A DNA stretch of 64,000 nucleotides from Noviherbaspirillum sp. Root189 (GCF_001428545.1 NZ_LMHZ01000034.1:182174-246173), one strand, 5' to 3'. Positions 51,658-61,125 are shown, counted from the first letter of the stretch. The notes: a model not told the origin generated them from the sequence alone. Program-made: numbers and translations.

Positions 51658-53010
51658 ATGCCGCCGCCCACCATCGTAGAAACACCGTCTCCATGGGGTG
51701 CGCCGACAACTGCTGCCGATGGCTCAAACGGATCGAGCATGCTGCGTAGCGTCGCCGTGACCCACAACGGTCACTGGATCCGACGCCTGCTTGGTTTTAT
51801 GGGCCCCGGCTATCTGGTTGCCGTCGGCTACATGGATCCCGGTAACTGGGCAACGGATCTCGCCGGCGGCTCTTCATTCGGTTATTCGCTGCTGTGGATA
51901 ATCATGCTGTCGAACCTGATGGCAATCCTGCTCCAGATTTTGTCGGCCCGACTCGGCATTGCGACCGGCATGGACCTCGCGCAGGCTTGCCGGCAGCATT
52001 ACTCACGCCGCTCGGCGTTCTTTCAGTGGATCGTCTGCGAAATCGCGATCTGCGCGACGGATCTGGCGGAAGTGATCGGCACCGCCATTGCGCTCAACCT
52101 GTTATTTGGGATTCCCCTCACCTGGGGCGTGTCACTCACCGTGCTCGATGTATTGGTCGTACTGTGGCTGCAGCAACGCGGCTTTCGTTATTTCGAAGCC
52201 CTGATCATATCGTTGCTGGCAGTGATCTTTGTCTGCATCGGCGCCAACCTGATTTTGTCCAGCCCCCAGTGGAGCGAGGTCGCCGCCGGACTCATACCCA
52301 GTTCGCAAACCGTGACCGATCCGAAAATGCTGTATCTCGCCATCGGCATCATCGGTGCAACCGTCATGCCGCACAACCTGTATCTCCACTCGTCCACGGT
52401 ACAGACGCGGCGCTTTGAACTGAGTGACGAAGGCCGGCGTAATGCGATGAAGTACGCATCGATCGATGTCGTCATCGCCCTGTTTTTTGCACTACTGGTG
52501 AATGCCTCGATTCTGGTCACCTCGGCTGCGGTGTTCCATACCAGCGGCCACCATGAGGTTGCGGAAATTCAGGATGCCTATCATTTGCTCACACCGCTGC
52601 TCGGCACAACGGTGGCCAGCTTCCTGTTCGGCCTGGCCTTGCTGGCGTCGGGCCAGAGCTCGACGCTGACTGCCACGCTGGCGGGTCAGGTCGTGATGGA
52701 GGGCTATGTGCAATTGAAAATGCGGCCATGGCTGCGGCGTCTGGTCACGCGTTCCGTGGCCATCGTACCGGCACTGATCGCGACCGTTTACTACGGCGAA
52801 AGCGGTACCGCGAAACTGCTGATTCTGAGCCAGGTGATCCTGAGCCTGCAGTTGCCGTTTGCCGTGGTGCCGCTGGTGCGCTTTACCAGCGACAAAGCCA
52901 AGATGGGTGTCTTTGCCAATCCTGCCTGGCTGAAGCGGCTGGCATGGCTGGTGGTTGTCATCATCGTGTCGCTGAATGCAGCCATGCTGTACGGACTGGT
53001 CAGCGGATAA
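51658..53010 (+). CDS. mntH: Nramp-family Mn2+/Fe2+ transporter
   Basis: 450 residues, 11 predicted helices after a roughly 45-residue polar N-terminal extension. Metal-binding motifs of Nramp are present: [16 protein letters not shown] in TM1 (DPGN) and [12 protein letters not shown] in TM6 (MPH). It imports Mn2+ (or Fe2+) with protons. Placed after the Mn catalase gene on the same strand. No MntR box or Mn riboswitch recognised upstream. Confidence 0.93.
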   Translation: MPPPTIVETPSPWGAPTTAADGSNGSSMLRSVAVTHNGHWIRRLLGFMGPGYLVAVGYMDPGNWATDLAGGSSFGYSLLWIIMLSNLMAILLQILSARLGIATGMDLAQACRQHYSRRSAFFQWIVCEIAICATDLAEVIGTAIALNLLFGIPLTWGVSLTVLDVLVVLWLQQRGFRYFEALIISLLAVIFVCIGANLILSSPQWSEVAAGLIPSSQTVTDPKMLYLAIGIIGATVMPHNLYLHSSTVQTRRFELSDEGRRNAMKYASIDVVIALFFALLVNASILVTSAAVFHTSGHHEVAEIQDAYHLLTPLLGTTVASFLFGLALLASGQSSTLTATLAGQVVMEGYVQLKMRPWLRRLVTRSVAIVPALIATVYYGESGTAKLLILSQVILSLQLPFAVVPLVRFTSDKAKMGVFANPAWLKRLAWLVVVIIVSLNAAMLYGLVSG

Positions 53011-53034
53011 ATCTGAAATTGTGGACTCTTCATC

Positions 53035-53757
53035 ATGTGCGGACGCATCACACAACACCGGTCGCAAGTCGCTTATGCACATGCAATGGGCTGGAATGTC
53101 GATGACTTCGGCCGTCATGGAGGTGGAAGCGGGAGGGGGCCGAGCTGGAATGTGGCGCCTGGCACCGCGCCCTGGCTGATGCACCGCTTCGGCGATGACG
53201 GCGAACATATCGATCAGGTTACCTGGGGTTACCGTCCATCGTGGGCGGCCGAAAAGAAAATCCCGATCGCCATTAACGCACGCATCGAGAAAGCGGCGAC
53301 CGGTCCCTACTTCCGATCGCTCTGGAAATCGGGACGCGCGATTGTGCCCGCCGATGGCTGGTATGAATGGACCGGCGAAAAAGGCCACAAGCAGCCCTGG
53401 TATATCCGGCGCAGGGACGACCGACCGATGTTTCTGGCGGCGATCACCGGCTATCGGCCAGAAAAAGAGCCGGGCGAAAATACGGGTTTCGTGATCGTGA
53501 CGGCGGCCGCCGAAGGGGGACTGGTGGATGTTCATGACCGCCGGCCGGTGGTGTTTTCAGCCGAAGATGCCGCGCTCTGGATGGACAACAGCCTGCCGCC
53601 CGATCAGGCCGAGCACCTGGCACGTGCCGTCGCACTACCGCCGGATGTCTTCGAATGGTACAAGGTCAGCACCGACGTGAACCGGGTCGGCAACAACAAT
53701 GCACAGTTGATCGAACCTATCGAATCCGACGTAGCGACCGAAGAAGATGATGCCTGA
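53035..53757 (+). CDS. yedK: YedK/HMCES abasic-site protein
   Basis: 240 residues. Cys2 of MCGR is the residue that cross-links to abasic sites. INARIEKAA, PADGWYEW and VHDRRPVV carry the conserved Asn, Glu and His of the SRAP fold. It protects abasic sites in single-stranded DNA as a DNA-protein cross-link. It has a roughly 20-residue Gly-rich insertion near residue 30. The stop codon TGA shares its last base with the first base of the following inverted-repeat element. It is 24 bp downstream of mntH. Confidence 0.92.
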   Translation: MCGRITQHRSQVAYAHAMGWNVDDFGRHGGGSGRGPSWNVAPGTAPWLMHRFGDDGEHIDQVTWGYRPSWAAEKKIPIAINARIEKAATGPYFRSLWKSGRAIVPADGWYEWTGEKGHKQPWYIRRRDDRPMFLAAITGYRPEKEPGENTGFVIVTAAAEGGLVDVHDRRPVVFSAEDAALWMDNSLPPDQAEHLARAVALPPDVFEWYKVSTDVNRVGNNNAQLIEPIESDVATEEDDA

Positions 53758-53899
53758 TACCAATCCCAACCCATAACGCACCATGAGATCGCGTCTTTTT
53801 CCGTCTGCCTGCGTTGCACTCGTCGTCAATAGCCCGCTATTGACTCCTCCTGCGAAATCCGTCGATCTCATTTGTCACGTTACAGGTTGGGATTGGTAT
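53757..53899. mobile_element. MITE-like element with 15-bp (extended 22-bp) terminal inverted repeats
   Basis: ATACCAATCCCAACC and GGTTGGGATTGGTAT are perfect 15-bp ends; pairing continues through nTAACG and, after a small gap, ATGAGATCG/CGATCTCAT. Near the centre is GTCAATAGC-CC-GCTATTGAC, a perfect 9-bp hairpin. The 143-bp unit has no ORF. A TA dinucleotide is one base inside each end, fitting IS630/Tc1-type or Correia-type non-autonomous elements. The AATAGC/GCTATT core resembles dispersed repeats known from many Proteobacteria (from memory, not checked). Confidence 0.75.
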
Positions 53900-53941
53900 G
53901 AGTTAGCGCCATAAGACGCCAGCACGGAAACGGAAACCTTA

Positions 53942-54556
53942 TTAACCGCCCAGCGTACGGTCCTGTTTGGCAAACCACGACAGCGCCTCGTCAAGGTGCG
54001 CAGGCTTGAAGTCCGGCCAGTAATCATCAACCACATAAAAGTCGGCATAGACAGACTGTACCGGCAGGAAGCCGCTCAGCCGCCTCCCACCGCCCCATCG
54101 CACAATCATGTCGACGCGCGACACGTCTTTGGAATAGACGTCGCCTTCCCTGATACCCGATAGGTCCCATTGCCAGCCATAGTTCACCAGGAAATTGACC
54201 TTGATTCCGGAGCCCTGGCGCTGGCGAAAGCGGCGCAACTCCGATGGAAATTGCTGAGAACCGTCGTCGCCGACGACCAGCAAGGCTGCGCCGCGTTCGT
54301 AGATTTCGAGTGCAAAGCGCACGCAAGCCTGGCGAAACGCTTCCTTCTGCTCCGGCGGGCGCTTGACGTTGTCCTGCGTGAAGCCGTAAACCGACACCTC
54401 TTCAATTCCGTATTCCTTGCACTGTTCATACAGCGCAAGTCCGGGTTCGATGCCGAATGCGTAACCGTCCTGCTTATGCAGGCCCTGACTGACGGCCCAG
54501 CGGCGATTGCCATCCGGGATGAAGCCAATGTGACGGGGAAGAGCGGTATTTTTCAT
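53942..54556 (-). CDS. Short, divergent cis-prenyltransferase (UppS family)
   Basis: 204 residues against about 240-255 for UppS. HIGFIPDGNRRWAVSQG contains the catalytic Asp of the DGNxRWA motif and the diphosphate-binding region. EVSVYGFTQDNVKRPPEQKE replaces the LYAFSSENWxRP motif. The distal motif RTSGExRxSNFLxWQ reads RWGGGRRLSGFLPVQSVYADFYV, with the usual RxSGE changed. It is probably a paralogue with altered chain length or substrate rather than the housekeeping uppS, which normally sits with cdsA/dxr. Confidence 0.75.
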   Translation of the reverse strand: MKNTALPRHIGFIPDGNRRWAVSQGLHKQDGYAFGIEPGLALYEQCKEYGIEEVSVYGFTQDNVKRPPEQKEAFRQACVRFALEIYERGAALLVVGDDGSQQFPSELRRFRQRQGSGIKVNFLVNYGWQWDLSGIREGDVYSKDVSRVDMIVRWGGGRRLSGFLPVQSVYADFYVVDDYWPDFKPAHLDEALSWFAKQDRTLGG

Positions 54557-54620
54557 CGTTCCTCGCAGGAGTTATTGAGTAGGTGTTAGTCCTTTACATC
54601 CATTCCATGCCTTACGTCCA

Positions 54621-56387
54621 TTACGCCTCGGACTGCTGTTGCGCCAATGCGGCCTTCACGGCTTGCGCGTCGGGGTCGCCTTTTTCGAGGGCTTCGTAAT
54701 ACGACCTGGCCTGCGCACGGGTGACTTGCGGCGGCAATGGCGGCACGTTGGCGTCGGCGACGAATTCGAGCACGCACGGACGGTCCGATGCGAGCGCCTT
54801 GTCCCAGGCCGCGCCAATTTCATCGGGGCGCTCGACCCGCATGCCGTGCAAGCCCAGCATGCGCGCGAAATCGGCATAAGCAAAATCCGGCAAATCCTGC
54901 GACGCCGGATATTTCGGATCGCCTTCCTGTCCGCGCTGCTCCCAGGTCACAAAGTTGAGGTCACGGTTATTGAGCACCATCACCACGAGCCTGGGGTCGC
55001 CCCAGTCGCGCCAGCTCTTGGCAATCGTGATTAATCCGTTGATGCCGTTCATCTGCATTGCGCCGTCGCCGACCAGCGCAATCACCTGGCGTTGCGGGTG
55101 GGCGAACTTGGCGGCAATCGCGTAAGGCACCGCCGATCCCATGGTCGCCAGCGTGCCTGACAGCGACGCCATCATGCCGCGCCGCATTTGCAGATGCAGT
55201 GCATACCATGCGGCCGTGGATCCGGAGTCGCAAGTCACAATGCAATCGTCCGGCAGCCGACCCGACAACTCGTAAAAGGGCCGTTGCGGATTGATCGGAT
55301 TGGCGTCGTCCATCGCACGTCGCTCCATCACGTTCCACCAGCGCTGCACATTGCTTTCGATCCGCGTGCGCCAGCTGCGGTCGCTCTTGCGATCGAGCAG
55401 CGGTAACAAAGCGCGCAGGGTGGCGCGTGCATCGCCGATCAGGTTGCAGTCCATGGGATAGCGCAGGCTGGTCATGCGCCCGTCGATGTCGATCTGGATC
55501 CCGCGCGCCTGCCCTTCCCTGGGCAGGAATTCCGCATAGGGGAAGCTCGAACCGACCATCAGCAAGGTGTCGCATTCGTTCATCATGTCCATGCTGGGAC
55601 GCGTGCCGATGAGTCCGATCGAGCCGGTGACGAAGGCAAGGTCATCCGGCACTGCCGCCTTGCCGAGCAGCGCTTTGGCGATCCCTGCGCCAAGGGTTTC
55701 AGCAACGTCAATCAATTCATCGGTTGCCTGCAATGCGCCCGCTCCGGCGAGGATCGCGACTTTCTTGCCGCCGTTGAGCAATGCTGCCGCCTCCTGCAAG
55801 CTATCGGCGGCTGGCACCATGTTGCGTCCCACGCTGCCGATACCGGAATGCACGGTGCCGTGTTCGCGCGGCGGCACTTCCACCGCTTCGAGTTCCTGCA
55901 CATCGCTGGGCACAATGATGCAGGTCACGGTGCGCTGGTCGAGTGCGATCCGGACCGCGCGATCAATCAGATGGCGCACCTGCCCGGGCAGGGTCGCCAT
56001 CTGGATGTACTCGTGCGCGACATCCTTGAACAGCGACATCAGGTCGATTTCCTGCTGGTAGTCGCCGCCGAGCGACGCACGTTTTTGCTGGCCGACAATC
56101 GCGACCACTGGCTGATGATCGAGTTTGGCGTCGTACAGTCCGTTCAATAAATGGATGGCCCCAGGACCTGACGTGGCAAGACAAACGCCAAGCTCGCCGG
56201 TAAATTTTGCATGCGCGCAGGCCATGAAGGCAGCCATTTCTTCATGCCTTGTCTGCACGAAGGAAATGGCGTCCTGCCTGCCCAAGGCACCCATGATGCC
56301 GTTGATGCCATCACCAGGATAACCGTATAGGCGTTGCACCTTCCATTGCTGCAGTCGCTGCAGGATGAAATCTCCGACAGTTGCCAA
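54621..56387 (-). CDS. Thiamine-diphosphate enzyme, pyruvate oxidase/acetolactate-synthase-like
   Basis: 588 residues. The N-terminal Pyr domain has the TPP-activating Glu in FVQTRHEEMAAF. The central domain VAILAGAGALQ is FAD/ADP-binding-like. The C-terminal PP domain has the GDGAMQMNGINGLITIA...VVMVLNNRDLN motif (GDG-N25-NN). VQRLYGYPGDGINGIMGAL is that of the thiamine pyrophosphate-requiring PoxB-like subgroup. Reaction likely decarboxylation of pyruvate or another 2-oxo acid; the substrate is not fixed by sequence. Confidence 0.85.
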   Translation of the reverse strand: MATVGDFILQRLQQWKVQRLYGYPGDGINGIMGALGRQDAISFVQTRHEEMAAFMACAHAKFTGELGVCLATSGPGAIHLLNGLYDAKLDHQPVVAIVGQQKRASLGGDYQQEIDLMSLFKDVAHEYIQMATLPGQVRHLIDRAVRIALDQRTVTCIIVPSDVQELEAVEVPPREHGTVHSGIGSVGRNMVPAADSLQEAAALLNGGKKVAILAGAGALQATDELIDVAETLGAGIAKALLGKAAVPDDLAFVTGSIGLIGTRPSMDMMNECDTLLMVGSSFPYAEFLPREGQARGIQIDIDGRMTSLRYPMDCNLIGDARATLRALLPLLDRKSDRSWRTRIESNVQRWWNVMERRAMDDANPINPQRPFYELSGRLPDDCIVTCDSGSTAAWYALHLQMRRGMMASLSGTLATMGSAVPYAIAAKFAHPQRQVIALVGDGAMQMNGINGLITIAKSWRDWGDPRLVVMVLNNRDLNFVTWEQRGQEGDPKYPASQDLPDFAYADFARMLGLHGMRVERPDEIGAAWDKALASDRPCVLEFVADANVPPLPPQVTRAQARSYYEALEKGDPDAQAVKAALAQQQSEA

Positions 56388-56492
56388 GATGCGCTCTCCA
56401 GACTTTCAATGAACAGCCCCGCATGCAAAATACACACCACGCAGCTTGTCTGTACGCGGATTCGCAGTTCGGCAACATGGCACCCTGCCAGA

Positions 56493-56818
56493 CTACCTGG
56501 TTCCGCCTGTGGGATTGCCGGTCGGCCCGCTGCCGGAACCGCCACCGCCGCCGCCAGGACCTTGCGCTCCCCCGGTGGTCGCCGCGGCCCACACATCTCT
56601 GTAAGCCGGATCGAGGTCCAGGTAGTTTTGCCCGGTCGATACCGAGCTGCCATGGATATTAAACACGGCGGTATGGTTGTAATGCCTCATACCACCTTCT
56701 TCCAGTCGACACCCCATGAAGGCGTGCCGGGGGCGTCGGATGAAACTCGATCGGCTGGCCGTTCATCATCACCTCGCCGATATAAGCACCGCCAACAAAA
56801 CCTAACGGGCGAGGGTCA
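56493..56818 (-). pseudogene. Decayed GMC (glucose-methanol-choline) oxidoreductase fragment
   Basis: Three reading frames on the minus strand carry pieces of one protein: GFVGGAYIGEVMMNGQPIEFHP, then APGTPSWGVDWKKVV, then RHYNHTAVFNIHGSS and NYLDLDPAYRDVW. Together they match the substrate-domain region of GMC oxidoreductases that pair with cytochrome c subunits. At least two frameshifts separate them; start, FAD domain and C-terminal catalytic His are missing. The last frame ends in a Gly/Pro-rich tail unlike the family. The 165 bp between this and aroG contain no recognised gene. Confidence 0.6.
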
Positions 56819-56983
56819 AAATTGACTCTGACAAAATGCCGCGCAATGCATTGCGAAATAGTTCAGCCGGCGTAAAGGCAGCTGGTAGCCTTGGGTCGGC
56901 TCGCCTTCACGCCAGGGACCGCTGCGGTACAGGTGGACCTGGAAACTTGCAGCAGGCTAAAGATGAAGAGTGCTATAAGCAGC

Positions 56984-58057
56984 TTATTTGCATCGTGCCG
57001 AGAGCACGCCCTTCAGCATCGCGTCGGCGTCACGGATCATCTTTTCGGTGGTCTCCCAGCCCACGCAGCCATCGGTCACCGAGCAGCCGTACTTCAGTTG
57101 GGAAAGGTCTGCCGGGATGGATTGCTTGCCGGCGACGATGTTCGATTCGATCATGACGCCGACCAGCGAATTGCTGCCGAGACGCACTTGATTGACCACG
57201 TCGGCCATGACCAGCGGTTGCAGCTCCGGGTTCTTGAAGCTGTTGGCATGCGAGCAGTCGACCACGATATTGGCGGGCAGCTTCGCCTTGGCCAGCGCTT
57301 GCTCGGCCATCGCCACCGACACGGTGTCGTAGTTGGGACGACCGTCGCCGCCACGCAAAACCACATGCCCATAGCGATTGCCGCTGGTGCGCACGATGGC
57401 CACCTTGCCCTGGCCGTTGATGCCGAGAAAGGAATGTGGATGCGAGGCAGACAGGATGGCGTTGATCGCAATGCCGATGTCGCCGTCGGTCCCGTTCTTG
57501 AAGCCGACCGGGGTCGACAGGCCGGATGACATCTCGCGGTGCGTCTGGGACTCGGTGGTGCGTGCGCCGATCGCGGTCCAGGCGATCAGGTCGCCCAGGA
57601 ACTGCGGTGAAATCGGATCGAGCGCTTCGGTCGCGGTGGGCAGGCCAAGTTCGCAGACGTCGAGCAGAAACTTGCGCGCAGCGGCCATGCCGCGCTCGAT
57701 GTGGAAGGAATCATCCATGTCCGGATCGTTGATGTAACCCTTCCAGCCGGTGGTGGTGCGAGGCTTTTCAAAGTAGACGCGCATGACCAGCAGCAAGGTG
57801 TCGCTGACTTCCGCCTGTAATTTTTTCAGGCGGCGTGCGTAATCCAGGCCAGCAACCGGATCATGGATGGAACACGGCCCGACGACCACGAACATGCGTG
57901 GATCCTTGCGATCGAGAATGTTGCGCAGCGTTTCACGGCCCTTGGTAACAGAGGTGCCCGCCGCTTCTGTCAGGGGAAGACTGGCATGCAAGTCTTCCGG
58001 CGTGGGCATGGAATCGAAACGGGTAACGTTGACGTTTTCTACATTAAAGGTAGTCAT
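56984..58057 (-). CDS. aroG: DAHP synthase, class I (3-deoxy-7-phosphoheptulonate synthase)
   Basis: 357 residues, the AroF/G/H length. FVVVGPCSIHDP, MRVYFEKPRTTTGWKGYINDPD, SFLGINGQGKVAIVRTSGN, VVDCSHANSFKNPELQP and IESNIVAGKQ are the substrate- and metal-binding blocks. It joins phosphoenolpyruvate and erythrose-4-phosphate as the first step of aromatic amino acid synthesis; which aromatic amino acid inhibits it cannot be told. Transcribed in the same direction as the cytochrome genes upstream (71 bp apart). Confidence 0.95.
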   Translation of the reverse strand: MTTFNVENVNVTRFDSMPTPEDLHASLPLTEAAGTSVTKGRETLRNILDRKDPRMFVVVGPCSIHDPVAGLDYARRLKKLQAEVSDTLLLVMRVYFEKPRTTTGWKGYINDPDMDDSFHIERGMAAARKFLLDVCELGLPTATEALDPISPQFLGDLIAWTAIGARTTESQTHREMSSGLSTPVGFKNGTDGDIGIAINAILSASHPHSFLGINGQGKVAIVRTSGNRYGHVVLRGGDGRPNYDTVSVAMAEQALAKAKLPANIVVDCSHANSFKNPELQPLVMADVVNQVRLGSNSLVGVMIESNIVAGKQSIPADLSQLKYGCSVTDGCVGWETTEKMIRDADAMLKGVLSARCK

Positions 58058-58128
58058 GGCAGAGGCAGGATGGGCGGCAAGGGTTGAATGGAAACCCCAT
58101 AGTGTAACCGCCCTCGCACCGGCCCCGG

Positions 58129-59412
58129 CTACTCCAGCACGATCGATCGATAGTTATTGATCTGATCGCCCGTTACCATCGAACCGCGATTGCCCCAGTT
58201 GTTACGCACAAAGGAAACCACCGCGGCGACTTCATCGTCGTTCAGGATCGCACCGAAAGGCGGCATGCCATAAGGCCGGGGATTGCCGGCGGTGCTGGGC
58301 GGGTAGCCGCCATGCAGCACCGCCCGGATCGGGTTGACCGGCGAGGCAAGTAGCAGCGAGCGGTTGCCGGCAAGCGCCGGATAACCGGGCGGCTGCCCCT
58401 CCCCGGATGCCTTGTGGCATTCGACACAATGTTTTTCATAGAGCGAGGCACCGAGGCTCAGCATCTGCTCGGTCTCGGGATTGCGCCTTGGCCCCGCCGG
58501 CTCTTCGGCTTTTTCATTCTGCGGCAGCGATTTCAGGTAGACCGCCATCGCCCTCACATCCTTTTCGTCCAGATATTGCAGGCTTTCCTGAACCACTTCC
58601 GCCATCGGGCCGGACGCGGCGCCTTGCGCCGAGACGCCGGTTTTCAGCAGATCGACGATATGCTGCACCTCCCACTTGCCCAAGCCTTCGCCGCGTTCGC
58701 CAGTCAGCGACGACGCATACCAGTTGAGCATGGGAATCATCGCGCCGCTCAGGTTTTCACCACTTGTCGTGGCGCCCAGGAAATTGCGCGGTGCATGGCA
58801 GGCACTGCAATGCCCTAACCCCTGCACCAGATAGGCGCCGCGATTCCACTCGGCATTCTGCGTCGGTTCCGCTTCATACACGCCGGGGCGGAAATACAGG
58901 GCCCGCCAGCCGGCCAGCAGGAAGCGGTAATTGAATGGGAAGCGCAATTCCGGTTCCTTGTTGACCTGGTGCACCGGTGGCACCGTCTTGAAATACGCAT
59001 ACAGGGCATCGGAGTCGGCGCGCGTGACACGAGTGTAGTTTGGATAAGGAAATGCCGGATAGAGCAGCGTGCCGTCCTTCGACTTGCCGTTATGGATGGC
59101 GCGCCAGAAATCGTCGGCGTTCCAGTCGCCGATGCCAGTTTCCTTGTCGGACGTGATGTTGGGTGCATGGATAGCGCCGAACGGGGTCTGGATCGCGCGA
59201 CCACCCGCATAGGCGGCACCGCCGCGCGTGGTGTGGCAGGCCATGCAGTCGCCGGCACGCGCAAGATAAGCGCCCCTTTTGACAAGTTCGGCGGCATCAG
59301 CCTGGGCGGCGGCCGGAGCGGCGCCGACATCGTCTTCACGTGTACCGAAATAGGCGGTGATTCCAAGGCCGCACAGCACGAGGACCAGCAATACCAGGAG
59401 AATACGTTTCAT
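58129..59412 (-). CDS. Triheme c-type cytochrome (alcohol/gluconate dehydrogenase subunit type)
   Basis: 427 residues. One N-terminal transmembrane helix (MKRILLVLLVLVLCGLGITAYF) anchors a periplasmic protein with three haem sites: CMACH, CSACH and CVECH. The size and spacing match the cytochrome subunit of membrane-bound alcohol, sorbitol or gluconate dehydrogenases, whose catalytic partner is a GMC or PQQ enzyme. The GMC-like remnant downstream of aroG may be that lost partner. A diheme cytochrome gene lies 9 bp upstream. Confidence 0.88.
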   Translation of the reverse strand: MKRILLVLLVLVLCGLGITAYFGTREDDVGAAPAAAQADAAELVKRGAYLARAGDCMACHTTRGGAAYAGGRAIQTPFGAIHAPNITSDKETGIGDWNADDFWRAIHNGKSKDGTLLYPAFPYPNYTRVTRADSDALYAYFKTVPPVHQVNKEPELRFPFNYRFLLAGWRALYFRPGVYEAEPTQNAEWNRGAYLVQGLGHCSACHAPRNFLGATTSGENLSGAMIPMLNWYASSLTGERGEGLGKWEVQHIVDLLKTGVSAQGAASGPMAEVVQESLQYLDEKDVRAMAVYLKSLPQNEKAEEPAGPRRNPETEQMLSLGASLYEKHCVECHKASGEGQPPGYPALAGNRSLLLASPVNPIRAVLHGGYPPSTAGNPRPYGMPPFGAILNDDEVAAVVSFVRNNWGNRGSMVTGDQINNYRSIVLE

Positions 59413-59421
59413 GATTTCCCC

Positions 59422-60150
59422 TTATTGCGGAACGCTGCCGCAGGCAACCGGCAGCTTTGCCGGCAAGGAACGGGCAGGCGCCGCATCGTCCGGGACCCCG
59501 CGCGTCGATAGCCAGGCGGACACCGCACTGATCTCGTCGGGACGGAGCTGGCGGGTGATTTCGGCCATGCAGTCAGGGGCAAGCGCGCGGCGCGTACCTT
59601 CACGCCAGGCACCGAACTGGGAATTGATATAGTCGCGCGGCAAACCGAGCAGACCGGGAATGGCCGGGGCCACGCCGGTCAGCGCCTCGCCATGACAGGC
59701 GATACAGGCAGGTAGCTTGCGTGCCGGGTCGCCGTTCATCACAAGCTGGCGTCCGCGTTCCAGGATAGCCGGCGTCGCAGCGATCGTCGGCGGTGGCGGA
59801 TAGGGCAGATGCTGGTCGGCGAAGAAGACTGCCATTTCCTTCAGGTAGTCATCGGACAGGTTTTGCACCATATACACCATCAAGGGATATTGCTGGCGGC
59901 GGCCATCACGGAAGTTGATCAGCTGGTTATACAGGTAGCCTGCGGGTTTGCCGGCAATGCGAGGATAGTAGCCATCATTGGTGGCGCGGCCTTCCTTGCC
60001 GTGGCAAGTCATGCAGGGCGCAACGCGTTTGGCGATGTCGTCGCTGCGGGTCGGCGCTTGTGCGCGGGCCAGCATTGCGGAAAAAACGAGCAAGGCCAGG
60101 CATGCGCCGGATCGAAAAAGACGGTAATGACTGAGAGGATTGCTTGGCAT
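59422..60150 (-). CDS. Diheme c-type cytochrome (c4-like)
   Basis: 242 residues from MPSNPLSHYRLF. A signal peptide ends at ARA|QAPT. Two haem sites, CMTCH and CIACH, lie in tandem c4-like domains. Periplasmic electron carrier. Stop codon is 9 bp before the triheme cytochrome gene, so the two form an operon. The longer frame (36 more codons) has no ribosome site and disrupts the signal peptide. Confidence 0.85.
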   Translation of the reverse strand: MPSNPLSHYRLFRSGACLALLVFSAMLARAQAPTRSDDIAKRVAPCMTCHGKEGRATNDGYYPRIAGKPAGYLYNQLINFRDGRRQQYPLMVYMVQNLSDDYLKEMAVFFADQHLPYPPPPTIAATPAILERGRQLVMNGDPARKLPACIACHGEALTGVAPAIPGLLGLPRDYINSQFGAWREGTRRALAPDCMAEITRQLRPDEISAVSAWLSTRGVPDDAAPARSLPAKLPVACGSVPQ

Positions 60151-60507
60151 GACGAGTCCAGAAATGAGCCGGCGGAATTTTACGTGAATGGCAAGGTCGG
60201 CGTGGGACACGACATGCGTAAGTCCAACTGCGTTGACAGAAAGACCATACCCGATCAACCAGGGTTCCCTGTTGCTTCAGCCTGTTCCCGGATCACGGGA
60301 AGCAAGCCGAGCGATTATTGCAATACGTCGATGCGCCGATGCGGCGATGCGAACGATATGTAATGCGGCATTGCGTTGACTGTGGCGTGGCGGCGCGTGC
60401 GAGATCTGACCGTTCCGACATCGCTTCTTGTTGTCGCATACCGTAAAATCGGGGCTTCTCTTTGCCATCCATCACGCCGATCCCACCCTATCGGCGCTGC
60501 AACAGCC

Positions 60508-61125
60508 ATGTACCAGGAACCCATCGTGATGCTCGACTTTGAAACCACCGGATTGTCGCCGGCGGCCGGGGCACGCATTACCGAAGTCGCTGCATTGAAG
60601 ATCCAGGGCGGTCGCATCGTTGACCGCTATGTATCTCTGGTCAACTGCCATGTTCACGTGCCGGCCTTCATTACCAGCCTGACCGGGATTACCCAGAAGA
60701 TGGTCGACAGCGCGCCGTGTGTCTCGCGGGTGGTGCCGGAGCTGCTGGCGTTTATCGGCGATGACGCGCTGTCCGCGCACAATGCAAGTTTCGATGAAAA
60801 ATTCCTGATCGCGGAAAGCCGTGATCTCGGGTTGATGCCGCGTCACCGCCGCCTGGTATGTTCCTTAAAACTGTCGCGGCGGGTGTTTCCGGGTTTGCCA
60901 AGTTACAAGCTTGGTATGCTGTCTTCATCGCTTGGGATTCGTTTCAAGGGTACTGCGCACCGTGCAGAGGCCGACGCGGAAGTCAGCGCCAATGTGCTGC
61001 TGCATATCGGTGAGCATTTGCAAAGCCGATATGGGCTGACACGAGTGGATACGGAATTGTTGTCACGTGTCACGGCACTGAGCGCGGCAAAGGTGCCGGA
61101 GTTCTTGCGGAGGCAGGCAGCGTGA
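60508..61125 (+). CDS. DnaQ-like 3'-5' exonuclease
   Basis: 205 residues from MYQEPIVMLDFETTGLSP. DEDDh motifs: MLDFETTG, SAHNASFDEKFL and HRAEADAEV, with the active-site His. Same size as stand-alone epsilon-like or PolC-type exonucleases. It may proofread or trim DNA or RNA ends. No repair operon partner is adjacent. Confidence 0.85.
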   Translation: MYQEPIVMLDFETTGLSPAAGARITEVAALKIQGGRIVDRYVSLVNCHVHVPAFITSLTGITQKMVDSAPCVSRVVPELLAFIGDDALSAHNASFDEKFLIAESRDLGLMPRHRRLVCSLKLSRRVFPGLPSYKLGMLSSSLGIRFKGTAHRAEADAEVSANVLLHIGEHLQSRYGLTRVDTELLSRVTALSAAKVPEFLRRQAA

